From: Spirochaetales bacterium
GTDB lineage: Bacteria; Spirochaetota; Spirochaetia; SZUA-6; JAFGRV01
Reading direction: 5' to 3'
Assembly (NCBI GenBank): GCA_016937215.1
Contig: JAFGWI010000027.1
Coordinates: forward strand, 1 to 59,555
Length of the DNA: 59,555 nt
The position numbers and the translations under genes were made by a program. Below the pieces are notes generated by a model. It had not been told where the DNA came from and made no database searches. It saw only the letters and a program-made list of their open reading frames with translations. This document shows positions 34,799-43,520 of this stretch, one piece after another (position 1 is the first letter of the stretch; each line of letters begins with the position of its first letter).

Positions 34799-35309
34799 CG
34801 ACGCTCTCCCTTGCCTCACCCTGCCACTCTGCAAGAATCTGCTTAATCTGGAGGGGATCCACCTTACTGTAAACCTTTCCATTTATCACCAGAGCCGGAG
34901 CCAAGGAACAGCAACCAATGCAACGCACATACTGCAAGTGAAAACGGCCGTCAGAAGTTGTCTCGCCAATATGGATACCCAACACCTTTTCAAGCTTTTT
35001 CAAGAGCTGCCCCGATCCCTTTAAATGGCAGGCCGTGCCCGTGCACACCGAAATCACCACATCACCCGGAGGGCTCAATTTGAAATAATTATTAAAAGTC
35101 AACACTTCATAAATTCTGGCCAAAGGAATATCCAGTGCTTCGGATATTTCCAGAGTGGATTCCCTTGAAATATAACCCCTGTTTTTCTGAATCTCATGAA
35201 GAGTCATAAGAAGAGGACTTTGTTTATTTTTCCATTTACCCAGAATCTCGCTGATGGCGCTGTTCTCCATGGCAAAAGGATTTCCAGGCCGGCCTTTTGT
35301 TTCAGCCAT
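34788..35309 (-). CDS. hydC: NuoE/HydC-like [2Fe-2S] subunit of the hydrogenase
   Basis: This 173-residue thioredoxin-fold subunit carries one [2Fe-2S] cluster with the usual ligand pairs: CTGTACHLKG (C-x4-C) and RCIGCCSLAP (C-x3-C). It would link the flavin subunit to the iron-sulfur chain. A strong GAGAGGGGGCG precedes the start. The start shares a base with the stop of the kinase gene (TAATG), so the genes are coupled. Confidence 0.92.
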   Translation of the reverse strand: MAETKGRPGNPFAMENSAISEILGKWKNKQSPLLMTLHEIQKNRGYISRESTLEISEALDIPLARIYEVLTFNNYFKLSPPGDVVISVCTGTACHLKGSGQLLKKLEKVLGIHIGETTSDGRFHLQYVRCIGCCSLAPALVINGKVYSKVDPLQIKQILAEWQGEARESVDEL

Positions 35310-36463
35310 TACGCCCCCTCTCCCTGACTAACAGGATTTTCAAACAAATCCACCTGAAAGCTGCTGCCCTTGCCCTCTTCGCTTTCCAGGGCAATCTTAC
35401 CATGGTACAAATTGCTGATTTTCTGGAGAATCGACAAGCCCAGACCACTCCCGCTAATGGCATTGGTCTTCTCGTTTTTAATGCGGTAAAACTCGGTAAA
35501 AAGCTCTTCCTGATCCTCTTTGGACATACCAATACCCGTGTCACGAACCACGATGGTCAAATGATTCCCCCGTAACCCAAGACTCACATAAACATGCCCC
35601 TGGTCCACATTATATTTTACCGCGTTGGAAACAAGATTATTGAAAATAATCTCCATCTCCTGCTCATCAGATGTGAACATCAGCTTTTCCGGCGCGTCGA
35701 GGGCGATGGAAATCTGCCTTTCAGCAGCCACAACGCGATGGGTTTCCACAATTTCAGCAGCAAGGGCCGAAATATCCAGCTTCACAAGGTCACGTTTTTT
35801 GGAACCCGACTCAATACGCGTCAAATCGAGCATATCAAAAATCAGTTTGCGCATCCCCTCGATGCGTACCAGCGAGCGCTTTACCGGCTTTTCGTAAGCC
35901 CCTATGGAATCACCCATGATCTTGCCGTCAAGAAGATAAAGATAGGATTCAATCGCGGCCAAAGGAGCCTTTAATTCATGGGACAAAATGGATAAAAACT
36001 GAAAACGAATCTTCTTTTTTTCCTCCTCCAGTCGCCGGGCGTGACGGGCTGTAAGCAGATTGGTCCCAAGACGTGTCAAACTGAAGCAAAGCTCATCAGG
36101 AGTAAAAGGCTTAATCAGAAAATCGCCAGCCCCGTTCTTGATAGTGTTCACCATCACCTCAATATGGGTGAAATCGGAAATCACCACACAGACCAGTTCG
36201 GGCTGCAAGGTCTTGGCCTCCGCCATTACCCTTTCAGGATCCATGGACTCAGGATTATAACAGCAAATCAGAATATCACATTTCTCAACACCCAAAAAAT
36301 CACGGGTATGGGCCCAATTATCGGAAACCGAACAGGCAAAATCAGCCCTTAGCTTCAATTCAGGAATCACAATAAAATGGCCCTGAATCACACTTTCAAG
36401 CCCGCCGCGAATCTGTTCATTCTCGATAAAAACATGAAGATTCAAAATCGTTTTATCCAACAT
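35309..36463 (-). CDS. Histidine kinase with degenerate receiver, first gene of the hydrogenase operon
   Basis: This 384-residue soluble kinase is cotranscribed with the hydrogenase. The N-terminal half resembles a receiver domain, but the position of the phospho-acceptor Asp reads DILICCYNPES, where the expected Asp is Cys, while the Lys region (LIKPFTPDE) is kept. The HisKA domain has LSILSHELKAPLA with His 162. The ATPase has NNLVSNAVKY, VRDTGIGMS and GSGLGLSI. A pseudo-receiver may sense a partner or small molecule instead of a phosphate. No response regulator follows, so its target is elsewhere. The likely promoter ends only 7 bases before the ATG. Confidence 0.9.
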   Translation of the reverse strand: MLDKTILNLHVFIENEQIRGGLESVIQGHFIVIPELKLRADFACSVSDNWAHTRDFLGVEKCDILICCYNPESMDPERVMAEAKTLQPELVCVVISDFTHIEVMVNTIKNGAGDFLIKPFTPDELCFSLTRLGTNLLTARHARRLEEEKKKIRFQFLSILSHELKAPLAAIESYLYLLDGKIMGDSIGAYEKPVKRSLVRIEGMRKLIFDMLDLTRIESGSKKRDLVKLDISALAAEIVETHRVVAAERQISIALDAPEKLMFTSDEQEMEIIFNNLVSNAVKYNVDQGHVYVSLGLRGNHLTIVVRDTGIGMSKEDQEELFTEFYRIKNEKTNAISGSGLGLSILQKISNLYHGKIALESEEGKGSSFQVDLFENPVSQGEGA

Positions 36464-36470
36464 CAGTGAA

Positions 36471-36500
36471 ATTATATTTTTTTTAGCCCTGCTGTGTCAA
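36471..36500 (-). promoter_or_regulatory. Promoter of the hydrogenase operon, probably leaderless
   Basis: On the minus strand TTGACA (36495-36500) and TATAAT (36471-36476) are both perfect, with an 18-base spacer. The start would fall at or next to the ATG of the kinase gene (36463), and no Shine-Dalgarno sequence lies between. Confidence 0.7.
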
Positions 36501-36535
36501 ATTGTTTCTATTTTTTTCCATTATATTAATGAAGG

Positions 36536-36730
36536 GGGCGTTGCCCGGAAACCTGGACCCTGTCCATTCAGCCTGATCAGCATCACCGCCCCACCCTACA
36601 CTTCGGTTCCGGGCCGGGCTTTTCAGGGCTCCGCTTTGCTCCGAAATCCTCGCCTGCCAATAAAGCAGGCTGCGGGTTTCAGGGTATTATTTTTGAAAAA
36701 ATAATACCCTGCCCTTACAATCCCTAACGC
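36536..36730 (-). repeat. Three-hairpin intergenic repeat, copy C
   Basis: On the minus strand it runs from GCGTTAGGGATTG to GGGCAACGCCC. Hairpin 1 has arms CAGGGTATTA and TAATACCCTG around the TTTTTTCAAAAA core. Hairpin 2 is GCCTGC/GCAGGC. The linker ends AAAAGCCCGGCCC. Hairpin 3 is CCGGAACC/GGTTTCCGG around a longer loop. Confidence 0.88.
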
Positions 36731-36742
36731 ATTAGTATCAAG

Positions 36743-37381
36743 TCATTCAAGATAAGCACTACAGGCAATCCTGAACTCCTCCTGAGAAGAACGGAAGCCC
36801 TTTTCCTTTGGCAAAAAAGTCTTGTCAAAGTCCATTGCCCTTTGTGCATCCACATCATAAACATCACTGTGCTTTATTTTCCAGCTCTGCTTTTTCAACC
36901 ACCCCTTTTCAAGCTCAAGTGCCAGTAAAGCATAGGGAAATTTCCCTGTGGTGTCAGCAATATTCAGACTCTTTGACCCAACAAAGCCAAGTTTGCAGTA
37001 GTAATGGGGATGCCCGTAAATAACAATAAGTTTATGACCCATTTCAGCTGCTATTTTCAGCGAATGCCGAATCAATGCTGAGCCTATTCCCATCTTCTGG
37101 AATTCCGGTAAAACACTAACAGGGCCAAAACAGAGCACATCCCGACTATCCTGGTTTTCATTAATAAGCCAGGCTTTGGTGTACATGATGCTCCCCACAA
37201 TCTTGCCATTTAGCTCTGCCACAAAATCGAGCTCTTGAATAAAATCAGGATGCTGCCGCATTTCATGAACCAGATAATGCTCATCACAACCAGAAACATG
37301 AACATCCCAAAAGGCTTCGCGGGTAAGCTCTTCCACGGTTCGAAAATCTTGATCTTTTTCATGTCGTATATGAATATTCAT
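36743..37381 (-). CDS. GNAT-family N-acetyltransferase
   Basis: This 212-residue protein has a GNAT fold: an N-terminal strand-helix (IHIRHEKDQDFRTVEELTRE), then the acetyl-CoA binding motif A as GPVSVLPEFQKMGIGSALI (Q-x-x-G-x-G/A type). The HPHYYCKLGF segment is frequent in acetyltransferases of the predicted N-acetyltransferase YhbS-like group. The substrate is unknown. It is monocistronic. A candidate promoter (TTGTTT, 17 bases, TATTCT at 37387-37392) ends five bases before the ATG with no ribosome binding site between. Confidence 0.88.
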   Translation of the reverse strand: MNIHIRHEKDQDFRTVEELTREAFWDVHVSGCDEHYLVHEMRQHPDFIQELDFVAELNGKIVGSIMYTKAWLINENQDSRDVLCFGPVSVLPEFQKMGIGSALIRHSLKIAAEMGHKLIVIYGHPHYYCKLGFVGSKSLNIADTTGKFPYALLALELEKGWLKKQSWKIKHSDVYDVDAQRAMDFDKTFLPKEKGFRSSQEEFRIACSAYLE

Positions 37382-37386
37382 GATTA

Positions 37387-37415
37387 AGAATAATTGATAA
37401 TCTGATTTAAAACAA
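37387..37415 (-). promoter_or_regulatory. Possible leaderless promoter of the GNAT gene
   Basis: TTGTTT (37410-37415), a 17-base spacer and TATTCT (37387-37392) on the minus strand lie five bases upstream of the start codon. Confidence 0.4.
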
Positions 37416-37505
37416 TAGAAGTATTTTCAAAGAAGGACATATAGCCTAATCGGAAATAAAAACACTTTGATGTAAAAAATCCACAATAGAAAAAATGAGA
37501 CATAA

Positions 37506-37518
37506 CCATCCCTAACGC
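37506..37518 (-). repeat. Solitary end of the three-hairpin repeat
   Basis: GCGTTAGGGATGG on the minus strand matches the conserved left end with one base missing. No hairpins follow, so this looks like a deletion remnant. Confidence 0.5.
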
Positions 37519-38061
37519 GATAATCAAAAGAATAATCCTCAAATCCTTTAACACTTTTTCCTGAATTACAGGAGAAACAAATTTACTTTCCACCAAAACA
37601 CCCTGGAAGCCTCAAAAATTATCATTAAAAAAATTAAATAGTAAATCGAAACACTTATTGCGCTTTCGTTTTATCTCTGATAATACCTTCATTAAGTTTC
37701 GTTATATTTCGATAAATTTCGATAAATGACTTTTTTATTTTTGTTTTCATGCTATAATATTAGAAGAAAAAAACAATTTTAAGAAAAGGAGGTTTTATTT
37801 TATTTCACTTTTGGTAAATATTTTTTTATCTGAATATACCCTTCAAATTCAGATAAAGCTATGAGAAAGCATTTTATCAAAAGGGCTATCATGAAAGCCG
37901 TAAAAATCCCGACTTTCAGATTAGCCATAACATCAAAAAAAGCACGATGGAATCAATTAAAAGAAAAACAAAAAAAACAAAAGCCCTTTTAATTTCAAAC
38001 ATTTCATCGCGCTGGCCTACTCATTAGTAAAAGTAATTTAAATGGAAAAGGAGTAATACCA
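37519..38061. other. AT-rich upstream region of the esterase gene
   Basis: The region has a TATAAT at 37754-37759 without a good -35, and AAGGAGG near 37790 with no start codon in range. Bases 37861-37992 encode a basic 43-residue frame, listed separately as doubtful. Confidence 0.4.
37861..37992 (+). CDS. Doubtful small basic ORF
   Basis: This 43-residue frame is very rich in Lys and Arg (starts MRKHFIKRAIMK, ends KEKQKKQKPF). It has only a weak ribosome binding site and its composition follows the AT-rich background. No family is recognised. It may be chance. Confidence 0.15.
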   Translation: MRKHFIKRAIMKAVKIPTFRLAITSKKARWNQLKEKQKKQKPF

Positions 38062-40248
38062 ATGAAAAAAATTTTTGCACTCTCCCTGCTGTTAATACTC
38101 GGGATAGTTCCCCTATTGGCAGCCGAATGTGGAGACATAAACAATGATGGAAAAGCAGATATTGTTGACGCCTTATTGTGCGCCCAGTATTATGTAGGGC
38201 TGGAACCCACTGGAATATATACAGAAATGGCAGATGTTAATGGCGACAGTAACATCAATATTGTGGACGCTCTTTTAATCGCCCAATTCTATGTGGGGCT
38301 GATTGATGAATTGGAAGGATGCAGTGGTTCAAACCCAACTCCCCTAACACCAACAGATCCGCCTCCAACCCCCATTGCCATTGATTTGACCATCGCGGTA
38401 AACTGCGGAGGGCCGGCATACACAGCAGCAGATGGAACCAAATTTACCGCTGACAGCGGATTTTCCGGTGGTTCTACAACGACCAATAGCAAAAGCATTT
38501 CAAACACCTCCGATGACACCCTCTATCAGAGTGAAAGATACGGTGACTCATCCTATACCTTTGAAGTTCCTAATGGCGTGTTCGAGATAAGCTTCCATTT
38601 CGCGGAAAATTATCACAGTTCTTCAGGTTCACGCTCCTTTGACGTAACTATTGAAGATGAACAGGTCATTAATAATCTTGATATTTACAGTGAAGCCGGT
38701 GCCAGCACGGCTCTTGTCGAAACCATCAGCCAGGTTGAGGTCAAGGACGGGGAACTCAATATCAAGTTTATCACTGAAAATGAAAACGCACTGATCAATG
38801 CCATCAAAATCAGCGCCACGGCTTTGTCAGGTGAACCTGTTGCCAGTTTCACCATAGAGCCCAGCCGGCCCAAGCCTGGTGAGGCCGTAAGCTTTGATGC
38901 TTCAAAATCCTTTGACCGCGACGGCTCAATCCGCTCCTATTCTTGGAGCTTTGGAGACGGCGCTTCAGGAACAGGTGTCAAAGCCACGCACACCTATCCG
39001 GAAGGTACTTACGACGTAACCCTGACAGTAACCGATAACGAAGGTAAAACAGGCAGCAAAACGACCTCCATCAAGGTGTCCGAAGCCTCAAACTCCGGCT
39101 CTGCCGAGGATTCAGGCCTGGATATTCAGGTGGGCTCACCCAATGGTTCAAACGGCGGCTCCTCCAACAAGCTCCCCGATCCTTTCACCATGTGGAATGG
39201 ATCACAGGTCAAAGACATGGAAGACTGGCGAATCCGTCGGCGGGAACTGGTGGTTGAAATTGAAAAACGAATTTTAGGCGCCAAAGCGCCGCCTCCAGCC
39301 ACTATAGGCGGAACTGTCAGCGGCAGCGTATCATCATCAAGCTATACTGTCACTGTCAACAATCCAGGGGGAAGCACCTCCTTTTCGGACAGCATAAAAC
39401 TACCAACTTCCGGTTCAGCTCCCTACCCGGCCATAATTGTGGTCGGCGGCATGAATAGTTTAAGCTCCACACTTCTCAACAGTGAAGGGATTGCCACCAT
39501 CAACTACGATGCCTATAAAATTGCTTCAGAAGCATCGGGGAATTTTACAACCGGAAAATATTATGATGCTAACCCAGACTATCGCGGAAAAACCGGTGCT
39601 CTGGTAGCCTGGGCCTGGGGTGTCAGCCGAATCATCGATATGCTGGAAAAAAATCCAGGCGTCATCGATCCAAGCAAAATCGCCATTCATGGCTGTTCCC
39701 GTTTTGGAAAAGCCGCCTTTGTCATCGGCGCCTTTGATGAACGCATCGCCCTTGGACTTCCCTACGAACCCGGCACAGGCGGCGCGGCGCCGCTTCGATC
39801 ACTTCCATCACTGGGCGGTCAAAGCCTTAGCGGCTGTATTGGTGAAGCCAGCTGGTTCGGACCAACGGCCGGAAGCTACTCTTCAAGCATGGCAGTTGAC
39901 ATGAGCGACGTTGCTGCCATGTACGCCCCTCGCGGTGTGCTCTTAATGGATAACCCCCACATCGATCACCTGTCATACAAAGCCAATTACCTGGGCATGG
40001 CCGCGGCCTACGAGGTTTACAAAGCCATGGGACAATCAGGAGCATTATGGTATTTGGGTAATACAGGAAACGGCAATCACTGCAGCACCCGCTCTGAATA
40101 TGAAGCAGCTCAAAGAGCCATGATCCGCAGATTCCTCAAAGGACAAAATGTGGAAACAAAAGGCGGCCTGGACAAACATTCCAACCATGGCAATATCGAT
40201 GTTGCCGGATGGACCAGTACCTGGAAGAAAGGCAGCATTTCGCAATAA
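38062..40248 (+). CDS. Secreted CE15 glucuronoyl esterase with dockerin-like, malectin and PKD domains
   Basis: This 728-residue secreted esterase probably hydrolyses ester bonds between lignin and 4-O-methylglucuronic acid of xylan. After the signal peptide two dockerin-like repeats come first (GDINNDGKADIVDALL and ADVNGDSNINIVDALL, each ending YVGL; about 23-80). A malectin-like domain (about 110-255) and a PKD domain (about 258-342; FDRDGSIRSYSWSFGDG) follow. The CE15 catalytic domain (about 365-720) has nucleophile Ser 546 in GCSRFGKA, a conserved Glu in PYEPGTGGA, and His 673 in GNHCS. AAGGAG precedes the start. The same dockerin-like repeat occurs at the other end of the GH30 enzyme at 25.7 kb. 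Confidence 0.92.
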   Translation: MKKIFALSLLLILGIVPLLAAECGDINNDGKADIVDALLCAQYYVGLEPTGIYTEMADVNGDSNINIVDALLIAQFYVGLIDELEGCSGSNPTPLTPTDPPPTPIAIDLTIAVNCGGPAYTAADGTKFTADSGFSGGSTTTNSKSISNTSDDTLYQSERYGDSSYTFEVPNGVFEISFHFAENYHSSSGSRSFDVTIEDEQVINNLDIYSEAGASTALVETISQVEVKDGELNIKFITENENALINAIKISATALSGEPVASFTIEPSRPKPGEAVSFDASKSFDRDGSIRSYSWSFGDGASGTGVKATHTYPEGTYDVTLTVTDNEGKTGSKTTSIKVSEASNSGSAEDSGLDIQVGSPNGSNGGSSNKLPDPFTMWNGSQVKDMEDWRIRRRELVVEIEKRILGAKAPPPATIGGTVSGSVSSSSYTVTVNNPGGSTSFSDSIKLPTSGSAPYPAIIVVGGMNSLSSTLLNSEGIATINYDAYKIASEASGNFTTGKYYDANPDYRGKTGALVAWAWGVSRIIDMLEKNPGVIDPSKIAIHGCSRFGKAAFVIGAFDERIALGLPYEPGTGGAAPLRSLPSLGGQSLSGCIGEASWFGPTAGSYSSSMAVDMSDVAAMYAPRGVLLMDNPHIDHLSYKANYLGMAAAYEVYKAMGQSGALWYLGNTGNGNHCSTRSEYEAAQRAMIRRFLKGQNVETKGGLDKHSNHGNIDVAGWTSTWKKGSISQ

Positions 40249-40279
40249 CAAATCACTTATAAAATAAGTTTTCCTGTGA

Positions 40280-40308
40280 CCCGTCGATCTTTTTTAAAGA
40301 TTGGCGGG
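40280..40308. other. Stem-loop after the esterase gene
   Basis: A 13-bp stem with two wobble pairs (arms CCCGTCGATCTTT and AAAGATTGGCGGG) has a TTT loop. No clean U-tract follows. It may end or stabilise the esterase transcript. Confidence 0.5.
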
Positions 40309-40348
40309 CCCGGGAGGGCTTGATTAACCGGATATTTAGCAATATCAA

Positions 40349-40501
40349 ATGAATTCAGGGCAAAAATCCTTCCAGTCGGATAAGACATCACCCCAGCTTC
40401 CATCTCATCAAAAGGCCTTTTGCCTCGCAATGTTACTGGGGATTCTCTTCAGTGTCGCGGGCTTGTCGAGTTGGTATACCTATATCCATCTCAAAGGGTA
40501 A
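40349..40501 (+). CDS. Candidate 50-residue single-span membrane protein
   Basis: This short frame encodes a polar N-terminus and one membrane segment (FCLAMLLGILFSVAGLSSWY). Codon choice resembles nearby genes more than the AT-rich spacers, but there is no good ribosome binding site. It lies between the secreted esterase and the convergent GH10 gene. No family is recognised. Confidence 0.35.
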   Translation: MNSGQKSFQSDKTSPQLPSHQKAFCLAMLLGILFSVAGLSSWYTYIHLKG

Positions 40502-40520
40502 GGCCCTAAAGCGCTCCCCA

Positions 40521-41783
40521 TCATACCACAAGGACCACAGAATCGACTTGCTTATTCACATGAAAGCTCTGCTTCAATCCCCTGCAAACCACCTCGTATT
40601 CACCAGGGAAACCCTGAAAAACCACTTTCCCCTTTTCATCGGTCACCAGTTTTTTTTCAGCCACCCACCAGTCACCTTTTATCAGATTTTCAAGAGCCTT
40701 GAAGGATGGCTTTTCAGAAAGATCCTCACGAAGAAGACCTATCGGCGCGTTAAGCCAGCCTTTGTCTAAAAACCCCCAGAGTGTAATAGCCTCTACCTGG
40801 GGACAGGCCATAAGAATCTTGAATAAATCGCTAAGCTCCCTGGCCTGGCGCTCCTCGCCTTCGACCGTGCTGGGCCAGTCATCGATCTGATAGTCGTTGA
40901 GGTCAACAATTTCCGGCGGCATAAGGTGACCGGAAACAAGGGAAATTTCAGTCATGTGAAGCGGTAAATTATAGCGGGAAAAACGATCCAGAATATCAAG
41001 TATTTGAGCGCGGCCTCGGTAGCCCTGGTGCATATGGGTTTGAAGGCCGATGGCATCAATGGGAATACCCCGTTCAAGGCAACCTTCGATGAGGATTTCA
41101 AAGGCTTCGGTCAGGTTAAAATCATTCAAAAGCAGAACAGCTCCAGGATTGGCCTCTCGTGCCTGGTTAAACATCTCCTCCAGTAATGGAAAGCGCCCCA
41201 TTTCCAGGCATAAACGGGTCATGGCATTATCGTATTTATCAAAAATCGGCATAATCACGGCTTCGTTCACCACATCCCAGATTTCTATCAAACCTTTAAA
41301 ATCATGCATTTCACGAATAATGCGGCCTTTTTGCAACTCCAGGATTTCCTGATTGGTGTAAGACAAAAGCCACTCATTATTAACACTGTGCCAGCAAAGG
41401 GGATGGCCTTTAACCTTGCAACCGCGGTCAATATGCCACTGGGCGGCTTTTTGCAAGCCCTCGGTAAAGGGCTTTCCTTGCTCGGGTTCAAAGCTGCCCC
41501 AGTAAAATGGCAGGGTGATGAAATTGAACAATTCATGAACCTTGGCATCGCGTTTAAGAGAATATTCTTTTTTTTCCGCGTCCAGTTTGTTCATGGCCAG
41601 TGGAATGGTTTCAAAACCAGTGTTACCAAACATGAAGTCATAGCTTTTCTGGCGGAGGACAATTTCCTGACGGCTGATAGGCCCGTTATCTTTGGAATTT
41701 ATCTTCACTTCAGTTTTAACGCTACGAACATCTCGAATTCGCTGGTCAATTTCCGAATCGGAAAGAATGGTTTTCTTTAGCAT
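40521..41783 (-). CDS. Cytoplasmic GH10 endo-beta-1,4-xylanase
   Basis: This 420-residue retaining glycosidase has acid/base Glu 174 in WDVVNEAV and nucleophile Glu 279 in LHMTEISLV, plus the GH10 motifs HPLCWHSVNNEWL and ITLWGFLDKGWL. There is no signal peptide, so it probably acts in the cytoplasm on imported xylo-oligosaccharides. The final 60 residues form a small beta domain (GEYEVVCRGLKQSFHV). Together with the secreted GH30 and CE15 enzymes it completes a glucuronoxylan route. No xylan transporter or beta-xylosidase is in the window. Confidence 0.92.
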   Translation of the reverse strand: MLKKTILSDSEIDQRIRDVRSVKTEVKINSKDNGPISRQEIVLRQKSYDFMFGNTGFETIPLAMNKLDAEKKEYSLKRDAKVHELFNFITLPFYWGSFEPEQGKPFTEGLQKAAQWHIDRGCKVKGHPLCWHSVNNEWLLSYTNQEILELQKGRIIREMHDFKGLIEIWDVVNEAVIMPIFDKYDNAMTRLCLEMGRFPLLEEMFNQAREANPGAVLLLNDFNLTEAFEILIEGCLERGIPIDAIGLQTHMHQGYRGRAQILDILDRFSRYNLPLHMTEISLVSGHLMPPEIVDLNDYQIDDWPSTVEGEERQARELSDLFKILMACPQVEAITLWGFLDKGWLNAPIGLLREDLSEKPSFKALENLIKGDWWVAEKKLVTDEKGKVVFQGFPGEYEVVCRGLKQSFHVNKQVDSVVLVV

Positions 41784-41920
41784 ATTAATTTCCTTTATCT
41801 ACTTTCTTGTCACTCATTATAAGCGGAAGTTGAAATATCTTCAATTAGTTTATCCAGAACTTTAGATAGCTTTGATAAATGATTCGATCACACGCGCGCA
41901 GTACGAAATAGTGTAAGGAC

Positions 41921-41953
41921 AAAAAAAGCTGCCCGACGAGATCATCAGGCAGC
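41921..41953 (-). terminator. Rho-independent terminator of argG
   Basis: On the minus strand a 10-bp stem (GCTGCC core, GGCAGC partner, with two G-U pairs) has a six-base loop and is followed by seven Ts, about 20 bases after the argG stop. Confidence 0.88.
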
Positions 41954-41972
41954 CAGAAAATTCATGCAAAAA

Positions 41973-43244
41973 TCAGCCTTCGTGAAAACTGGCCATTTCC
42001 CCGATCTGAGGTATCTGACCTGCCTTTTTCTTGATATTCTGATGAACAATAGCAGTCACACCAGTTGAAAGCCCGTAAAGGTTCAAAAAGCCGGTAGCGT
42101 CGTGATGATCATAGGAACTCTCGCCAAAGGAGGCCAGATCCTCGATATAGAGCGAGTAAGGCGACATGCGGCTCACAATAATGATGTTGCCTTTGTAAAG
42201 GGCCACCTGGACCGAACCGGTCACATAATGCATGGCCTTGGCCATAAAGGCATCGAGGGACTCGCGCAGATAGCTGAACCACTTGCCCTGATAGACCATC
42301 TGGGAGTACTTGATGGCCAGGGTCTGCTTCAGACTGAGAATTTCGTTATCCAGACACATCATCTCGAGCTCGCGAAGGGCTTTGTAAAGAATGGTGCCGC
42401 CGGGAGTTTCATAAATACCGCGGCTCTTCATGCCCACCACGCGGGTCTCTATCACATCGTCTCGGCCAATGCCGTTGTCCGATGCCAGCTTGTTACAAGC
42501 GCTAAGAATGTCCACAGGCGCCATCCTTCTGCCGTCAAGGCCAACAGGCATGCCCTTTTCAAAATCAATGGTCACCAGTGTTTCCTTGTCAGGAGCATCC
42601 TTGGGAGATTTTGTCAGCTGGAACAAACTTTCCTGTGGTCGATTCTCGGTGCTTTCAAGATCACCGCCTTCATGACTCATGTGCCAGATATTGGCGTCGC
42701 GGGAGTAGATATTCTTCTTGGAAATATTCCCAAGAGGGATACCGTGCTTTTCGGCGTATTCGATCGCCTGCTCACGGCTGGTGATGTTCCAAAGCCGCCA
42801 GGGCGCGATCACTTTCAAATGGGGCGCAAGGGCCTTGTAGGTCAACTCAAAACGCACCTGGTCATTGCCCTTTCCGGTACAACCATGACAAACCGCGTCA
42901 GCTCCTTCTTTCAGGGCGATCTCTACCTGGCGCTTTGCTTGCAGGGGCCTCGCTATGGAAGTGCCCAGAAAATACTTGTTTTCGTATAACGCGCCTGAAC
43001 GAAGCATTGGCCAGAGATAATCCTTTACGAATTCCTCTGTTATGTCCTCAAGGTAAAGTTTCGAAGCCCCGGACTTCAAAGCCTTTGCTTCCAGCCCGCT
43101 AAGGTCTTCATTCTGCCCCACATCAGTACACACACAGACAACCTCGGGGTTATCATAGTTTTCCTTGAGCCAGGGTATGATGATCGACGTATCCAGTCCA
43201 CCCGAATAGGCCAGTACAATCTTTTTTATTTTTTCACCTGCCAT
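41973..43244 (-). CDS. argG: Argininosuccinate synthase
   Basis: This 423-residue enzyme joins citrulline and aspartate with ATP in arginine synthesis. The PP-loop ATP site is AYSGGLDTS near the N-terminus, and the citrulline/aspartate-binding segment HGCTGKGNDQVRFE is present. It is the last gene of the arg cluster on the minus strand, separated from argD by repeat copy D and a leader hairpin. AGGAGG precedes the start. A weak ARG-box-like AT palindrome lies near 43294-43324. No argH is in the window. Confidence 0.97.
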   Translation of the reverse strand: MAGEKIKKIVLAYSGGLDTSIIIPWLKENYDNPEVVCVCTDVGQNEDLSGLEAKALKSGASKLYLEDITEEFVKDYLWPMLRSGALYENKYFLGTSIARPLQAKRQVEIALKEGADAVCHGCTGKGNDQVRFELTYKALAPHLKVIAPWRLWNITSREQAIEYAEKHGIPLGNISKKNIYSRDANIWHMSHEGGDLESTENRPQESLFQLTKSPKDAPDKETLVTIDFEKGMPVGLDGRRMAPVDILSACNKLASDNGIGRDDVIETRVVGMKSRGIYETPGGTILYKALRELEMMCLDNEILSLKQTLAIKYSQMVYQGKWFSYLRESLDAFMAKAMHYVTGSVQVALYKGNIIIVSRMSPYSLYIEDLASFGESSYDHHDATGFLNLYGLSTGVTAIVHQNIKKKAGQIPQIGEMASFHEG

Positions 43245-43265
43245 ATTATCCTCCTAAAGAAATAT

Positions 43266-43290
43266 CCCGGCTCCATGCACGTGAGCCGGG
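43266..43290 (-). promoter_or_regulatory. Leader stem-loop upstream of argG
   Basis: The 8-bp stem CCCGGCTC/GAGCCGGG lies about 20 bases before the argG ribosome binding site. On the minus strand it has no trailing Ts, so it is not a terminator in that direction. It could stabilise or fold the leader. Confidence 0.45.
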
Positions 43291-43323
43291 AAAAATTTTA
43301 TATTTAATATTTGTTATGCATTT

Positions 43324-43481
43324 GGGCGTTTCCCCGGCCCTTCCATTTTATTTCAGGGCCAGGGCCGGGCTTTGCGCAGCTCCGCTTCGCTTCGGCCTCC
43401 TCGCCTGCCAATTGGGCAGGCTGCGGGGTCTGCCGCGAGGTTTTTGAAAAAACCTCGCGGCGCTGCTCCAATCCCTAACGC
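43324..43481 (-). repeat. Three-hairpin intergenic repeat, copy D
   Basis: On the minus strand it runs from GCGTTAGGGATTGGAGC to AACGCCC. Hairpin 1 has arms CCGCGAGG and CCTCGCGG around the TTTTTTCAAAAA core. Hairpin 2 is GCCTGCC/GGCAGGC. The linker is CGAAGCGAAGCGGAG then AAAGCCCGGCCC. Hairpin 3 is CCCGGCCCT/AGGGCCGGG. It sits between argD and argG. Confidence 0.92.
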
Positions 43482-43520
43482 GCTTATAGCATAATCAATG
43501 CTTTGCGATTCCTTCGCCGG

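Noticed and set aside
43266-43290. A terminator between argD and argG.
   Set aside because: The run of Ts lies on the wrong side for the minus-strand transcript.
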